DNA of 34,810 nucleotides from Bacteroidales bacterium (GTDB lineage Bacteria; Bacteroidota; Bacteroidia; Bacteroidales; Bacteroidaceae). A program made the translations under genes and the position numbers. Numbering within the stretch: the stretch's first letter is position 1; each line of letters opens with the position of its first letter. The notes beneath the pieces were generated by a model that ran no database searches, was not told the origin of the DNA, and worked only from the letters and a program-made list of their open reading frames with translations. This document shows positions 7,674 to 16,883 of the stretch, one piece after another. The stretch lies in contig JAQXRG010000028.1 in assembly GCA_029218405.1 (NCBI GenBank), positions 1 through 34,810 on the forward strand, read 5' to 3'.

Positions 7674-8828
7674 CAGCCACACAGACTTATCGCCCGTCAG
7701 GCGCTTGGCCAAGGCAGTGAGGCTCCAGGCGCATGCGAGAATCACCAGCGCGGAGCATGGGATGCGCAGACACGAAGGCAACTCCAGGGCATTGGAGACG
7801 CAGAAGCCCAGATAGATGAAAAAATAATGAATCATGTACATGCCAAAGCCGCATCGGGTCAGGTTAGACAACCAGCGGGCCACCCAGCCCTCCGCCTTCG
7901 GCACGACCGCATACAGGGTCACAAACCAGGCCACCGCCATCATGGCGACGTTGGGAGTGCAGTAGGTCCAGAACAGCTCCACCTGCTCAGGGGTCTGGGT
8001 CTCCAACGACATGATGTACTGATAGCCGGACAGACTGACGATGTAGCCTACCGCCCATAAAGGCAGGGACACGGCCACCCGCCGGGTCACGCTCCAACGG
8101 ACATAGGTATGCAGGTAGTGCCCCAGCAGCAGGTAACCGTTGAAACCGGCAAAGTAGTAGAACAGGCCGAAGCTGTTCCATTCGCAGGTGCCGAACGCAT
8201 ACCGCTCCACGAACTCAGTGACATAAGGCAGCAGCAGGCTCACCCCCCAGATACCGAGAAACCACTCCTTCTGCCGCCGCGTGGCCTTCTCCACCCATGC
8301 GGAGAAGACAGGCAGATAGAGGTAGAGGCCGATGAGCACATAAATGTACCATACGTGGCAGGCTAAGAAGCTGAAATGATACGGAATCCTCACAATGAGC
8401 GAAAGCGCCCTCCCCAGCGTCTGGTCGTCCGTCTCCGCCCATGCGAAGAGCCGATAGACCACGCTCTTGTCCATACCGGCCAGCCCTGTGAGCCAGGGCA
8501 TGAGGTAGTACAAGGCTGACCATATCAGGAAGGGGAACAGCACGCGCGGTATCCGCTTCCGATAGAACACTCCCGCCCCTGTCCTCACCGGCAGCAGCAA
8601 CGCGCCGGTCAGCATGACAAACAACGGTATGCAGGGCCTGACGAAAGCCCCGAGCCTTGCGGCCCATTCAGCAAGGTCGGCGGGAACGCTGACTCCCGCA
8701 TTCCCGTACGTAAGATTGGCCATATACGGGTCGGTGGCATGACACATGAACATCATGCTCATGGCCACCAACCGGATCAGGTCGAGCTGAGAAAATCTTC
8801 TTCTTTCCATATCAACATCCTTTTCCAT
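7665..8828 (-). CDS. Acyltransferase-3 family membrane protein
   Basis: This is a polytopic inner-membrane protein of 387 residues with about ten hydrophobic segments. The family transfers acyl groups, often acetyl, to extracytoplasmic sugars. The first segment has the family pattern ([21 protein letters not shown]), including the conserved Arg and His. The next contains [16 protein letters not shown], and the [19 protein letters not shown] cytoplasmic loop is typical. The penultimate segment contains [14 protein letters not shown]. The start MEKDVDM at 8828 is preferred to an ATG nine codons upstream, because the -7 box lies at 8845-8852. It stands alone, and its acceptor is unknown; O-acetylation of a surface glycan is the usual role. 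Confidence 0.9.
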   Translation of the reverse strand: MEKDVDMERRRFSQLDLIRLVAMSMMFMCHATDPYMANLTYGNAGVSVPADLAEWAARLGAFVRPCIPLFVMLTGALLLPVRTGAGVFYRKRIPRVLFPFLIWSALYYLMPWLTGLAGMDKSVVYRLFAWAETDDQTLGRALSLIVRIPYHFSFLACHVWYIYVLIGLYLYLPVFSAWVEKATRRQKEWFLGIWGVSLLLPYVTEFVERYAFGTCEWNSFGLFYYFAGFNGYLLLGHYLHTYVRWSVTRRVAVSLPLWAVGYIVSLSGYQYIMSLETQTPEQVELFWTYCTPNVAMMAVAWFVTLYAVVPKAEGWVARWLSNLTRCGFGMYMIHYFFIYLGFCVSNALELPSCLRIPCSALVILACAWSLTALAKRLTGDKSVWLLG

Positions 8829-8844
8829 TGGTAAACATCGGTCA

Positions 8845-8852
8845 CAAAGATA
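8845..8852 (-). promoter_or_regulatory. -7 box of the acyltransferase gene
   Basis: A perfect TATCTTTG on the minus strand, 16 bases upstream of the chosen start. The position rules out the longer reading frame start at 8855. No clear -33 element was found. Confidence 0.6.
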
Positions 8853-8920
8853 CATCTTTTCCCGCTATCGACCAACTCCCGCCGCTGTTCCTTCCAGTCA
8901 GCCCTGCCTGCATCCGAAGG

Positions 8921-8943
8921 GATGGGGGCTATTGGCCCCCATC
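8921..8943 (-). terminator. Hairpin overlapping the end of the lipoprotein operon
   Basis: A perfect 9-bp stem (GATGGGGGC at 8921-8929, GCCCCCATC at 8935-8943) with a 5-nt loop includes the stop codon of the 8929-10230 gene. The stem is G+C-rich, but no T-run follows on the minus strand. It may end or stabilise the transcript. Confidence 0.5.
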
Positions 8944-10230
8944 GCCCAGAAAATCCTTGGTGGCGTACTTCACGCCCAACGGCCCATAGTCACCGAGCGC
9001 CAGGTGCGCGAGCTGCCTCTCCGGCACTGTCACGTGGTCAATAGGCTCTCCTGCCTCGTCCTTGTAAGCCGTGGGCAGCATGTTGGCGATAGAATGCTCC
9101 CAAGAGGCATCGGGCAGGATATTGCGGTACATCACGGCAATGACCTCGCCGATGGGCTTGCCGTCGATGTTCAGCTTCTCGCTGTCCCACACAAACAGGT
9201 TCACCTGTCCGCCAGCCTGGTTCATCTCGTCCACCTTGGCACGGACATCCGCCAGATGGGGATTGTTCTTCAGGCAAACCACGAAGGTGGATGGCTGGCC
9301 GGGAACGAAACGGGCGTCCTTATCGCACACCGAATAGTAGGAACGCGTGTCGGCGCAGGAGCCGAGGCAGATGGACCAATAGCGCGCCACGGCAGAGGCG
9401 TATTCCTCTGGTTTTGTGGGATAAGGTGCGGGGATGAAGCTGAACACCAGCACCGAGTCGCTTTGCAGGTGAGTACGCGCATAGAGATAAGCCGTAGAGT
9501 TGTTGGGGTAATACCGGCTCACAGGCGCCAGGAAGAAAGGCATCGTGGGGTTCTCGTCAGACTTTTGGGTGAACACCTGCGAGGTAATCTTGTCGATGTT
9601 CGTCGCCACGTGCTCCGGCACCGCCGTCTGCCGGCCCGTAGCCACATCGATGGCGGTGATGGCCGGCAGGTCGGTGCCCCCGTACTCATCGGGGCGAGAC
9701 CCGTCCGGGCTGGTGCCGAGATACTCCCTGACAACGACGGCCACCCGCTCGATATCCGCAGGAAGGCGGCACACATTGCGCAGGCCCAGCCGACTGACGG
9801 TCTGCTCGCTGACAGAGGACGGAACCACGCAGACCGTAAACGAGTGCTCGCCCGTGACCGTCTTCAGAAAGGGGTTCTCGCTCCCCTCGTCAGGGAGGAT
9901 GTTCTTGTCGTCAATGCCTCCGATGACATCGCCCGTGTTGTCATCGTACAACGAGAAACTGAAATAACGGCAATGCGGGAAATCGCCCTTGAAGCAAAGC
10001 ACCTTGTCCTTGTGATCCTTGAGGCGGTAAGTATATTCCCAGTAGTTGACGTACAGGTCGGGATAGGCACCCAGCTCCTCGCCGTTGCCTTTGAGGGTCT
10101 TGCTCCACTGCTCCTTGGGAAGGGGAGCGGGAAGGAGGTCATCGGAATCATCGTTGGAGCACGATGCGGCTGCCAGGCCGAGTCCAAGCGACACGACCCC
10201 TGCGAAAAACAAACGTAACTTCTTGTTCAT
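8929..10230 (-). CDS. Surface-type lipoprotein of unknown function
   Basis: This 433-residue protein has a lipoprotein signal with Cys24 in AASC, followed by SNDDSDD. An acidic run next to the lipid-modified Cys is the kind of signal that sends Bacteroidota lipoproteins to the cell surface, so surface exposure is predicted. I cannot name the family. A conspicuous block near residues 75-125 reads FPHCRYFSFSLYDDNTG and then PDEGSENPF, a pattern I remember only from uncharacterised secreted proteins. It is the second gene of a pair, 33 bases after the 557-residue lipoprotein, and the two very likely act together. No enzymatic motif was recognised. Confidence 0.85.
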   Translation of the reverse strand: MNKKLRLFFAGVVSLGLGLAAASCSNDDSDDLLPAPLPKEQWSKTLKGNGEELGAYPDLYVNYWEYTYRLKDHKDKVLCFKGDFPHCRYFSFSLYDDNTGDVIGGIDDKNILPDEGSENPFLKTVTGEHSFTVCVVPSSVSEQTVSRLGLRNVCRLPADIERVAVVVREYLGTSPDGSRPDEYGGTDLPAITAIDVATGRQTAVPEHVATNIDKITSQVFTQKSDENPTMPFFLAPVSRYYPNNSTAYLYARTHLQSDSVLVFSFIPAPYPTKPEEYASAVARYWSICLGSCADTRSYYSVCDKDARFVPGQPSTFVVCLKNNPHLADVRAKVDEMNQAGGQVNLFVWDSEKLNIDGKPIGEVIAVMYRNILPDASWEHSIANMLPTAYKDEAGEPIDHVTVPERQLAHLALGDYGPLGVKYATKDFLGDGGQ

Positions 10231-10263
10231 AGCTGTTTTTGTGTATTAAATTGAAACATATTG

Positions 10264-11937
10264 TCAATGAGCCCATGCGACCGTTCTGGCCGTCTCGTCC
10301 AGCGCAATGCGCATGGGGCCTGCCACTGAATTGAACAGCAGGTCGCCGTTGGGGAAGTACTGGAGAATGGCATACGCGCCATTGCCACGGTTGTCCTTGC
10401 CGAACCTTACCTGATGGCGGGTCCTGCCTGTCGCCCAGTCGAGGCCTGTCACCTCCCACCCGGTCGCGTCGTACCATCCATCGACAAACACCATGCCGGA
10501 GGCCGTGCTGACGGCAGGTATCATGCTGACCGAACTGATGTCGGCACGGGTCCAGTGGGCCTCCCACTCGTTCGTCCGGGTGTTCCATCTCACGCACTCC
10601 ACGCCTTTCGGACCCTCCAGGACAGGGCCTATGGCCAGCACGCCCACAATCTTGTCGTTCACCTTGCCGCCGCCGGAGCTGATATTGTTCACGACAAAGG
10701 CATCATAGCCACCTACCACCACCGACTGTTCCGACTGTATCCACTCGGCTGCCGGCAGTCCGCATGTGATGCTGAACACGCCCGCCACCCTTGGGTCGCC
10801 GTTGCCCGCCGGCTTCGCGTCGGCCGGAATCTCATCGCGCCAGAAGGCCACAAGGTTCATGCGTTTCGCTCCGTCGGTGATGACCACGAGCTTGTCCTCG
10901 TCATTGCCAAATCCCATCAACGAAGGAGTGGAACCGGTACCGTAACCGAGCTTGATGGACGGTGCCATGGGACCGCCCTCGTATTCGGCCTGCCACGCCC
11001 CGTCGGCAGCAGCGGTGGAGAACTTCCCGCCTCGGCAGATGATTTTCTGCATGAGTCCCTTTCCACCCGGCTGGACACTGTTGCTTGCCACGTAGAGCGC
11101 ACGCTCGTCCAAGGATATGGAGTTCGTCAGAATCTGTTCCTCGGGCAACTGGTAGGTGTCAACGACGGCCAGATCCCTCGTCAGTGTCAGCAAGGCCTTC
11201 TGCGCCGCCACGACCAAGTAGCCATCGTAGGTCATCGATACGCCGACAAGCGTGAACGAACCTGCAATGTGTGGGGCAAGGTCCACCACCCCCACCTGCT
11301 CAATGCCGTCCTCCGGCCTTGCCTCGTTCTTCAACCGGTAGCGTGCCAGCTTGCGGCCGGCATTAGAGTAAACATTGTTTTCTTTGTCGCACAACACATA
11401 GTTGCCATTGGCCATTGACATCTGCGGTTGCTTCCCAAGGACAGACGTGACCGCCTCTTCCAGTGCATCGTACGAGCCGTAAGCGGCCGTGAGCCGCACC
11501 AACTGTTCTTGCGTGCGGACCGTCACGCCTGGCAGGGCACATTCCGCCAGCCGCTCCAGCCTGCCGTCGGCCACGCGCAGGTAAGACACGCGGTCACTGC
11601 TCATGCCCCACATGTAATCGGGCGAGGTCGAAGCGAGGGTCATCAGGTTGACCGGTCCGGCCCAGGCCTGCGCGCATCGCTCCAGGTCCACGTCGTACAC
11701 TCCGTCCTTGACGGCATACGGAAACGCGTCGGTCTGTGCGGAATTGAAGTGTGTGATACTGTAAGTCTCCTGCGCGAGCCAAGGGTTCCTGGCCGGCATG
11801 TTCGCCTCTGCAAGAATGTCACCGGCTCCGTCACCATTCACCGGGGAATCGTCATCGGAACAGCCCGCCATCAATGCCACGGCCATGCCGCAGCACAAAA
11901 AGCCTTTCAAATACTCGCTCATGATTTTCTTTTTCAT
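10264..11937 (-). CDS. Surface-type lipoprotein, probable beta-propeller, unknown function
   Basis: This 557-residue protein has a lipobox with Cys26 in LMAGC, followed by SDDDS, which predicts a surface-exposed lipoprotein. The body has repeated strand-rich segments such as VGVSMTYDGYLVVAAQK, SISLDERALYVASNS and KLVVITDGAKRMNLVAF. These are spaced like blades of a beta-propeller, with a conspicuous YGTGSTPSLMGFG loop in the middle. I recognise no catalytic motif. Binding or processing of an extracellular molecule is a guess. It heads a two-gene unit with the 8929-10230 lipoprotein, and its promoter region carries short direct repeats. A membrane-bound AraC-type regulator is encoded immediately upstream in the same direction. 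Confidence 0.85.
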   Translation of the reverse strand: MKKKIMSEYLKGFLCCGMAVALMAGCSDDDSPVNGDGAGDILAEANMPARNPWLAQETYSITHFNSAQTDAFPYAVKDGVYDVDLERCAQAWAGPVNLMTLASTSPDYMWGMSSDRVSYLRVADGRLERLAECALPGVTVRTQEQLVRLTAAYGSYDALEEAVTSVLGKQPQMSMANGNYVLCDKENNVYSNAGRKLARYRLKNEARPEDGIEQVGVVDLAPHIAGSFTLVGVSMTYDGYLVVAAQKALLTLTRDLAVVDTYQLPEEQILTNSISLDERALYVASNSVQPGGKGLMQKIICRGGKFSTAAADGAWQAEYEGGPMAPSIKLGYGTGSTPSLMGFGNDEDKLVVITDGAKRMNLVAFWRDEIPADAKPAGNGDPRVAGVFSITCGLPAAEWIQSEQSVVVGGYDAFVVNNISSGGGKVNDKIVGVLAIGPVLEGPKGVECVRWNTRTNEWEAHWTRADISSVSMIPAVSTASGMVFVDGWYDATGWEVTGLDWATGRTRHQVRFGKDNRGNGAYAILQYFPNGDLLFNSVAGPMRIALDETARTVAWAH

Positions 11938-11965
11938 ATTCTATCAAATTTTAGGATTAGCGGTG

Positions 11966-12046
11966 CTAAGATAGTGGTTCCTTGGTATATAAGGAGTTTC
12001 ATTCCCCCCGCTGTACGTTTCATAAATAGGGCAAAAGGTGTTTCAT
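11966..12046 (-). promoter_or_regulatory. Promoter and candidate activator sites of the lipoprotein pair
   Basis: A near-consensus -7 box, TATCTTAG, is at 11966-11973 (minus strand), 28 bases upstream of the ATG. There is no -33 TTG in the right place. Instead ATGAAAC occurs three times in the same orientation, at 11996-12002, 12017-12023 and 12040-12046, spaced 21 and 23 bases. Two-turn spacing next to a weak promoter is what an AraC-type activator site looks like, and such a regulator is encoded next door. The repeats are visible; the protein-site link is inferred. Confidence 0.5.
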
Positions 12047-12070
12047 TGCTCGAATGAAACACCTTTTGCC
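12030..12070 (-). terminator. Strong hairpin after the AraC-type regulator gene
   Basis: A perfect 18-bp stem (GGCAAAAGGTGTTTCATT at 12030-12047 and its complement at 12053-12070) with a 5-nt loop lies 28 bases after the regulator's stop codon. It should separate the regulator transcript from the lipoprotein pair. One arm contains the third ATGAAAC repeat, so the structure may also have a regulatory role. Confidence 0.8.
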
Positions 12071-12097
12071 GCCTTTTCTTGCCCGGTTGGGGCCGTC

Positions 12098-13279
12098 TTA
12101 AGCAGAGGGACCGTTGTCCTGACCGAGGGACGGTCTGGCGGTCTGCTCCTTCCACTGCCTCGGAGTCAGGCCGGTCTTTTCCTTGAAAATCTTGTAGAGA
12201 TGAGCGTGCGAGGAGAAGCCGCACTCGAAGGAGATGGCATCGTTGCTGTACTGGGGGAACTCTATCATCATGCGCTGCACCTCCTTGAAGCGTATGTTGC
12301 TGAGCCAGCTCCTGAAGCTGGTGTTCAGGTGCTGGTCGAAGAAACGGGTCAGCACCCATTTGTCAATGTTGAGCTGCAGGGCAAGCAGGGTCATGTTGGC
12401 CTCACTATTCCTGAACCCGCCCGCCTCGCACCACTCGCCCAGCGCAGCCTCCACCTGGGCGATGCGTTCTTCCGTCAGCCAGTCAGGACTGTCTTTCCGG
12501 TCCGGTTCCTTCCCGTCATCACCGTTCCTGTCAGCTGGGCGGACAGCCACTCCGTCTCCAGCAGGGGAGACCTCGTCCACACCGTCGTCCAGCGGTTCGT
12601 AGAAATAGCCCAAGGCCATGAACGACTGCACGAAGAACACCACGGCAAGGAGCATCACAGGCCCCACATACACCAACAAAGCACTGCTGGGAATGACTAA
12701 CGGAAGGGCGGCGGCAATGGCATACAGCAGCGTCACCCCCGACTGCATGTACTTGACATAGGGCTGCAGGTCGCCTCCCGACTGTTTCTCCAGCTGTTTC
12801 CGCCACCGTCGGAGCCCGCGTCGGGTCACCGCTATGGCATACGCCATGCCCAGCACGAAGAGGGCCAGCATGGCGTACAGCATACCCTTCCCGAGCAGGT
12901 GCTGGCCACCTGTACTTCCCAAAGCGAAGCATCCTAAGATGAGGGCATAGGCCGCTGCACTCACCCACAGGTGCCGGCGGAGCAGGCCCTGCTCTGCCTC
13001 TGCCACGTTGAGAATGGCGTAGGAAATGGCAAAGGAAGCAGGGGTATAGACAAGGATGTTGGCCACCGCCCCCACCTCATCGCCCAAATCACGCAGGCCG
13101 AAGGCCATCTGTACATAGTAATGCGCCGCAAAGGTGGACATGGCAATGCAAAGTATCCACCGTGACTGCTCGTAACGCCTGTTGGTCCACCGCACCTGCA
13201 GACGCGACAGGGCCAGCATCAGGGCCAGCACAAGGGTGGCCACGCAACATACAAACTGGAGTGTCTCCATATTCCTCAT
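12098..13279 (-). CDS. Membrane-anchored AraC-type transcriptional regulator
   Basis: The N-terminal 225 residues of this 393-residue protein hold six to seven hydrophobic segments, for example LQFVCCVATLVLALMLAL and ALLVYVGPVMLLAVVFFV. An acidic linker (about 228-265) follows. A C-terminal AraC/XylS double helix-turn-helix (about 290-385) contains the second-helix pattern NDAISFECGFSSHAHLYKIFKEKTGLTPRQWKE. The family binds DNA through the C-terminal part. A membrane sensor fused to it would have to bind DNA from the membrane or be released. It has its own promoter about 80 bases upstream, and it is followed by a strong hairpin and then by two surface lipoproteins in the same direction, which are its most likely targets. 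The signal is unknown. Confidence 0.9.
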   Translation of the reverse strand: MRNMETLQFVCCVATLVLALMLALSRLQVRWTNRRYEQSRWILCIAMSTFAAHYYVQMAFGLRDLGDEVGAVANILVYTPASFAISYAILNVAEAEQGLLRRHLWVSAAAYALILGCFALGSTGGQHLLGKGMLYAMLALFVLGMAYAIAVTRRGLRRWRKQLEKQSGGDLQPYVKYMQSGVTLLYAIAAALPLVIPSSALLVYVGPVMLLAVVFFVQSFMALGYFYEPLDDGVDEVSPAGDGVAVRPADRNGDDGKEPDRKDSPDWLTEERIAQVEAALGEWCEAGGFRNSEANMTLLALQLNIDKWVLTRFFDQHLNTSFRSWLSNIRFKEVQRMMIEFPQYSNDAISFECGFSSHAHLYKIFKEKTGLTPRQWKEQTARPSLGQDNGPSA

Positions 13280-13362
13280 TTTTATTTCTTCTGTTTAGTT
13301 TTCAGTGGCTTGGCAGGACCCGCCTCAGGCACCCCAAGGCAGACCGCCACCCGATACCCAGA

Positions 13363-13370
13363 CAAAGGTA
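13363..13370 (-). promoter_or_regulatory. -7 box of the membrane regulator gene
   Basis: TACCTTTG on the minus strand, leaving an untranslated leader of about 75 bases before the start at 13279. It shares the 255-base intergenic region with the divergent promoter at 13483-13490. Confidence 0.55.
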
Positions 13371-13482
13371 CGGCTTTCCAACCACACTACCAAACGTCCG
13401 GAGAGTTTTTGTTGTGAGAGACGACGGACATATAAAAAAACGAAAAAGCAGGCGTTGCTTAGGGAGGATGACTGAAAATCAT

Positions 13483-13490
13483 TATCTTTG
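13483..13490 (+). promoter_or_regulatory. -7 box of the DUF2723/deacetylase operon
   Basis: A perfect TATCTTTG about 45 bases upstream of the ATG at 13535. A TTG at 13455-13457 is 25 bases upstream, somewhat far for a -33 element. Confidence 0.6.
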
Positions 13491-13534
13491 CCCGATATTT
13501 GCGAATAAAACAGAAGTAAGTAACCATCTGACCA

Positions 13535-16500
13535 ATGAAACAGTACAACAAGATTAACAATCTGGTAGGCTGGCTGGCTTTCGTGATAGCAGCTTTCACG
13601 TATTGCTCGACCATCGAGCCCACCGCCAGTTTTTGGGATTGTCCCGAATTTATCACCACCGGTTATAAACTGGAAGTCGGCCACCCGCCCGGCGCACCCT
13701 TCTTTATGCTGACCGCCAACCTGTTCAGCCAGTTCGCCAGCGACCCCTCGCAGGTGGCGCTGATGGTGAACATCATGAGCGCACTGATGAGCGCGTCCTG
13801 CATCCTGTTCCTGTTCTGGAGCATCACACACCTCACCCGCAAGCTGGTCTGCCCGCATCCGGAAAACATGACCACAGGACAGTTAGTGACCATCATGGGA
13901 GCCGGACTGGTGGGCGCACTGGCCTACACGTGGAGTGACACGTTCTGGTTCAGCGCCGTGGAGGGCGAGGTCTATGCCTACTCCAGCCTGTTCACTGCCG
14001 TGGTGTTCTGGCTCATCCTGAAATGGGAGAACCGGGCGGACGAGCCCCACAGCGACCGCTGGTTGGTGCTCATCGCCTACCTGACAGGATTGTCCATCGG
14101 CGTGCACCTGCTGAACCTGCTGTGCATCCCCGCCATCGTGCTGGTCTATTACTACAAGAAGAACCCGCAAGCCAACCTCAAAGGAAGCCTCATCGCCCTG
14201 GCCGGCTCGATGGTGCTGATCGCTGTCGTGCTCTACGGCATCGTGCCGGGCATCGTGAAGGTGGGAGGATGGTTTGAGCTGCTGTTCGTCAACCAGCTGG
14301 GCTGTCCGTTCAACAGCGGGGTCATCGTCTATATCATCGTGCTCGCCGCCAGCATCATCTGGGGAGTCTATGAGAGCTTCACCGTGCGGAGCGAGAAGCG
14401 CATGAACATCGCCTTCCTGCTGACGGTAGGACTGCTGGGCATCCCCTTCTACGGCTATGGCTGGGGAAGCGCGCTGACCGGCATCGTAGTGCTGGGCGCG
14501 CTGGGCGCCTACCTGTTCGGCCGGCTGCCGCAACGGTTCCGGGTCAGCGCCCGCACCCTGAACACCTCGCTGCTCTGCCTCATGATGATTGTAGTGGGCT
14601 ATTCCTCGTACGCAGTGATTGTCATCCGCTCGGCGGCCAACACGCCGATGGACCAGAACTCACCGGAGGATATCTTCACCCTGGGCGACTACCTGGGACG
14701 CGAGCAGTACGGCACACGTCCGCTGTTCTACGGACAGACGTACGCCTCGAAAGTGGCACTGAAGGAAGTGGACGGCGGCTGTGTGTATGACGTGGAGGAA
14801 GGTGCGCCGGTGTACCAACGCAAGGAGAAGGAAACCCCCGACGAGAAGGACAGTTACGAAATCGTGCGCCACAAGTCGGAATACCACTACGCACAGAACA
14901 TGCTCTTCCCACGCATGTACAGCTCGGACCCGAACCATGTCAAGGCCTACGAGGACTGGCTGGGCGGCATCGAGGGACAACAAGTCCCTTACAACCAGTG
15001 CGGCGAGCTCATCATGGTCAAAGTGCCCACACAGTGGGAGAACATCAAGTTCTTCTTCATCTACCAGCTGAACTTCATGTACTGGCGCTACTTCATGTGG
15101 AACTTTGCCGGACGGCAGAATGACATACAGGGACAAGGCGAGATTGAGCATGGCAACTGGATTACAGGCATCAATTTCATCGACAGCTTCCTCGTGGGCG
15201 ACCAAACCCTGCTGCCCAGCGACCTGAAGGACAACAAGGGACACAACGTGTTCTACTGCCTGCCCCTCATCCTGGGACTCATCGGCCTGTTCTGGCAAGC
15301 CTACAAGGGCGAGGAGGGCATCCAGCAGTTCTGGGTGGTGTTCTTCCTGTTCTTCATGACGGGACTGGCCATTGTGCTCTACCTGAACCAGACCCCACAA
15401 CAGGTACGCGAACGCGACTACGCCTACGCGGGCTCGTTCTATGCCTACGCCATCTGGATAGGCATGGGCACCGCCGCCGTGGCCGAGTACCTGCGGAAGA
15501 AGCTGGACGAGAAACCGGCGGCCATCCTCGCCAGCGTGGCCTGCCTGCTGGTGCCCGTGCAGATGGTAAGCCAGACCTGGGACGACCACGACCGCAGCGG
15601 ACGCTACACATGCCGTGACTTCGGACAGAACTACCTGAACTCCGTGCAGGAGAAGGGCAACCCCATCATCTTCACCAACGGCGACAACGACACCTTCCCC
15701 TTGTGGTACAACCAGGAGACGGAAGGATTCCGCACTGACGTGAGGGTCTGCAACCTGAGCTACCTGCAGACCGACTGGTACATCGACCAGATGCGCCGGC
15801 CGGCCTACGACTCGCCTTCCGTACCCATCAACTGGGAACGAATCGACTATGTGTCGGGCCACAACGAGGCGGTCTATATCCGCCCGGAAGCGATGGCCAC
15901 CATCAACAACTACTACCAGCAGAACCCGGAAGAGGCCGCCAAGGAATTCGGCGACAACCCCTACGAACTGAAGAACATCCTGAAGTACTGGGTACGCGCC
16001 CCGAAGGACGAGGGCCTGCAGATGATTCCGACGGACAGCATCGTCATCCGGCTGGACAAGGAGGCCATCCGACGGTCGGGCATGCTGACACCAGACTCCA
16101 TCCCGGACTATATGACCCTCTCGCTGAAAGGCAAGCGGGTGCTCTACAAGAGCGAGCTGATGATGCTGGAGATGCTGGCCAACACCAACTGGGAACGGCC
16201 CATGTACATGGCCATCACAGTGGGGACGGACAACCACCTGAACCTGACCAACAACTTCCTGCAGGAGGGACTGGCCTACCGCATCACGCCGTTCGACAAC
16301 GTGAAGCTGGGACGACGGATGGACACGGAAAAGATGTACGACAACCTGATGCACAAGTTCAAGTTCGGCGGCATTGACAATCCAGACCTCTACCTGGACG
16401 AGACGGTGCTGCGCATGTGCGACACGCACCGGCGGATGTTCGTGCAGCTGGCTACCCAGCTCATCAAGGAGAACAAGCCGGACAAGGCACTGGAGGCACT

Positions 16501-16876
16501 GGAATACTGCGAGAAGGTGATTCCGGGCACGACCGTGCGCCACGACTATATCTACAGCAGCTCGAAGGAAATGGCGGACAATTTCGTCACGCTCGGAAAA
16601 GCCGAAAAGGCCCTCGACTTGTACAAACAGATGGCCGACAACTCCATCGAGTATGCCGTGTGGTACCTCAGCCTGGACGAGAACCGGTTCTACAACTCCT
16701 ACGAGGACTGCATGCGTCACTTCTACATACTGGACGACCTCTGCAAGAGCCTCGCGCAGCTGAAAGACAAGGAAACGGAAGAGGAAATCGAGGAGGCCGC
16801 CCACTACAACCAGAAGTTCGAACAGCTGTACTCGCTGTTAGAGAAACGACTGGGCAAGGCACCAAAGGAAAAATGA
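13535..16876 (+). CDS. DUF2723 membrane protein, putative protein O-glycosyltransferase
   Basis: This 1113-residue protein starts with the DUF2723 domain (about residues 1-450). The motif TASFWDCPEF near residue 30 lies in the first extracytoplasmic loop, followed by GHPPGAPFF and many transmembrane helices. A second membrane region follows (about 530-690, with PQQVRERDYAYAGSFYAYAIW). The soluble C-terminal part holds a NGDNDTFPLWY motif and ends in TPR-like helices (DKALEALEYCEKV, KAEKALDLYKQM). The family has the fold and acidic motif of protein O-mannosyltransferases, and its human member TMEM260 O-mannosylates protein domains. In Bacteroidota the acceptor is unproven. It is the first gene of a two-gene operon with a polysaccharide deacetylase 7 bases downstream. 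Confidence 0.92.
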   Translation: MKQYNKINNLVGWLAFVIAAFTYCSTIEPTASFWDCPEFITTGYKLEVGHPPGAPFFMLTANLFSQFASDPSQVALMVNIMSALMSASCILFLFWSITHLTRKLVCPHPENMTTGQLVTIMGAGLVGALAYTWSDTFWFSAVEGEVYAYSSLFTAVVFWLILKWENRADEPHSDRWLVLIAYLTGLSIGVHLLNLLCIPAIVLVYYYKKNPQANLKGSLIALAGSMVLIAVVLYGIVPGIVKVGGWFELLFVNQLGCPFNSGVIVYIIVLAASIIWGVYESFTVRSEKRMNIAFLLTVGLLGIPFYGYGWGSALTGIVVLGALGAYLFGRLPQRFRVSARTLNTSLLCLMMIVVGYSSYAVIVIRSAANTPMDQNSPEDIFTLGDYLGREQYGTRPLFYGQTYASKVALKEVDGGCVYDVEEGAPVYQRKEKETPDEKDSYEIVRHKSEYHYAQNMLFPRMYSSDPNHVKAYEDWLGGIEGQQVPYNQCGELIMVKVPTQWENIKFFFIYQLNFMYWRYFMWNFAGRQNDIQGQGEIEHGNWITGINFIDSFLVGDQTLLPSDLKDNKGHNVFYCLPLILGLIGLFWQAYKGEEGIQQFWVVFFLFFMTGLAIVLYLNQTPQQVRERDYAYAGSFYAYAIWIGMGTAAVAEYLRKKLDEKPAAILASVACLLVPVQMVSQTWDDHDRSGRYTCRDFGQNYLNSVQEKGNPIIFTNGDNDTFPLWYNQETEGFRTDVRVCNLSYLQTDWYIDQMRRPAYDSPSVPINWERIDYVSGHNEAVYIRPEAMATINNYYQQNPEEAAKEFGDNPYELKNILKYWVRAPKDEGLQMIPTDSIVIRLDKEAIRRSGMLTPDSIPDYMTLSLKGKRVLYKSELMMLEMLANTNWERPMYMAITVGTDNHLNLTNNFLQEGLAYRITPFDNVKLGRRMDTEKMYDNLMHKFKFGGIDNPDLYLDETVLRMCDTHRRMFVQLATQLIKENKPDKALEALEYCEKVIPGTTVRHDYIYSSSKEMADNFVTLGKAEKALDLYKQMADNSIEYAVWYLSLDENRFYNSYEDCMRHFYILDDLCKSLAQLKDKETEEEIEEAAHYNQKFEQLYSLLEKRLGKAPKEK

Positions 16877-16883
16877 TGACACC

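Noticed and set aside
7615-7680. Longer N-terminus for rdgB (starting MAVGIIP)
   Set aside because: The -7 promoter box at 7642-7649 lies within it, and the family start is [11 protein letters not shown].
14660-16804. 714-codon open frame on the minus strand opposite the DUF2723 gene
   Set aside because: It is a mirror of a G/C-rich-third-position gene. Its translation is dominated by Val, His, Gln and Leu, with no domain, promoter or signal, while the plus frame is a clear family member.
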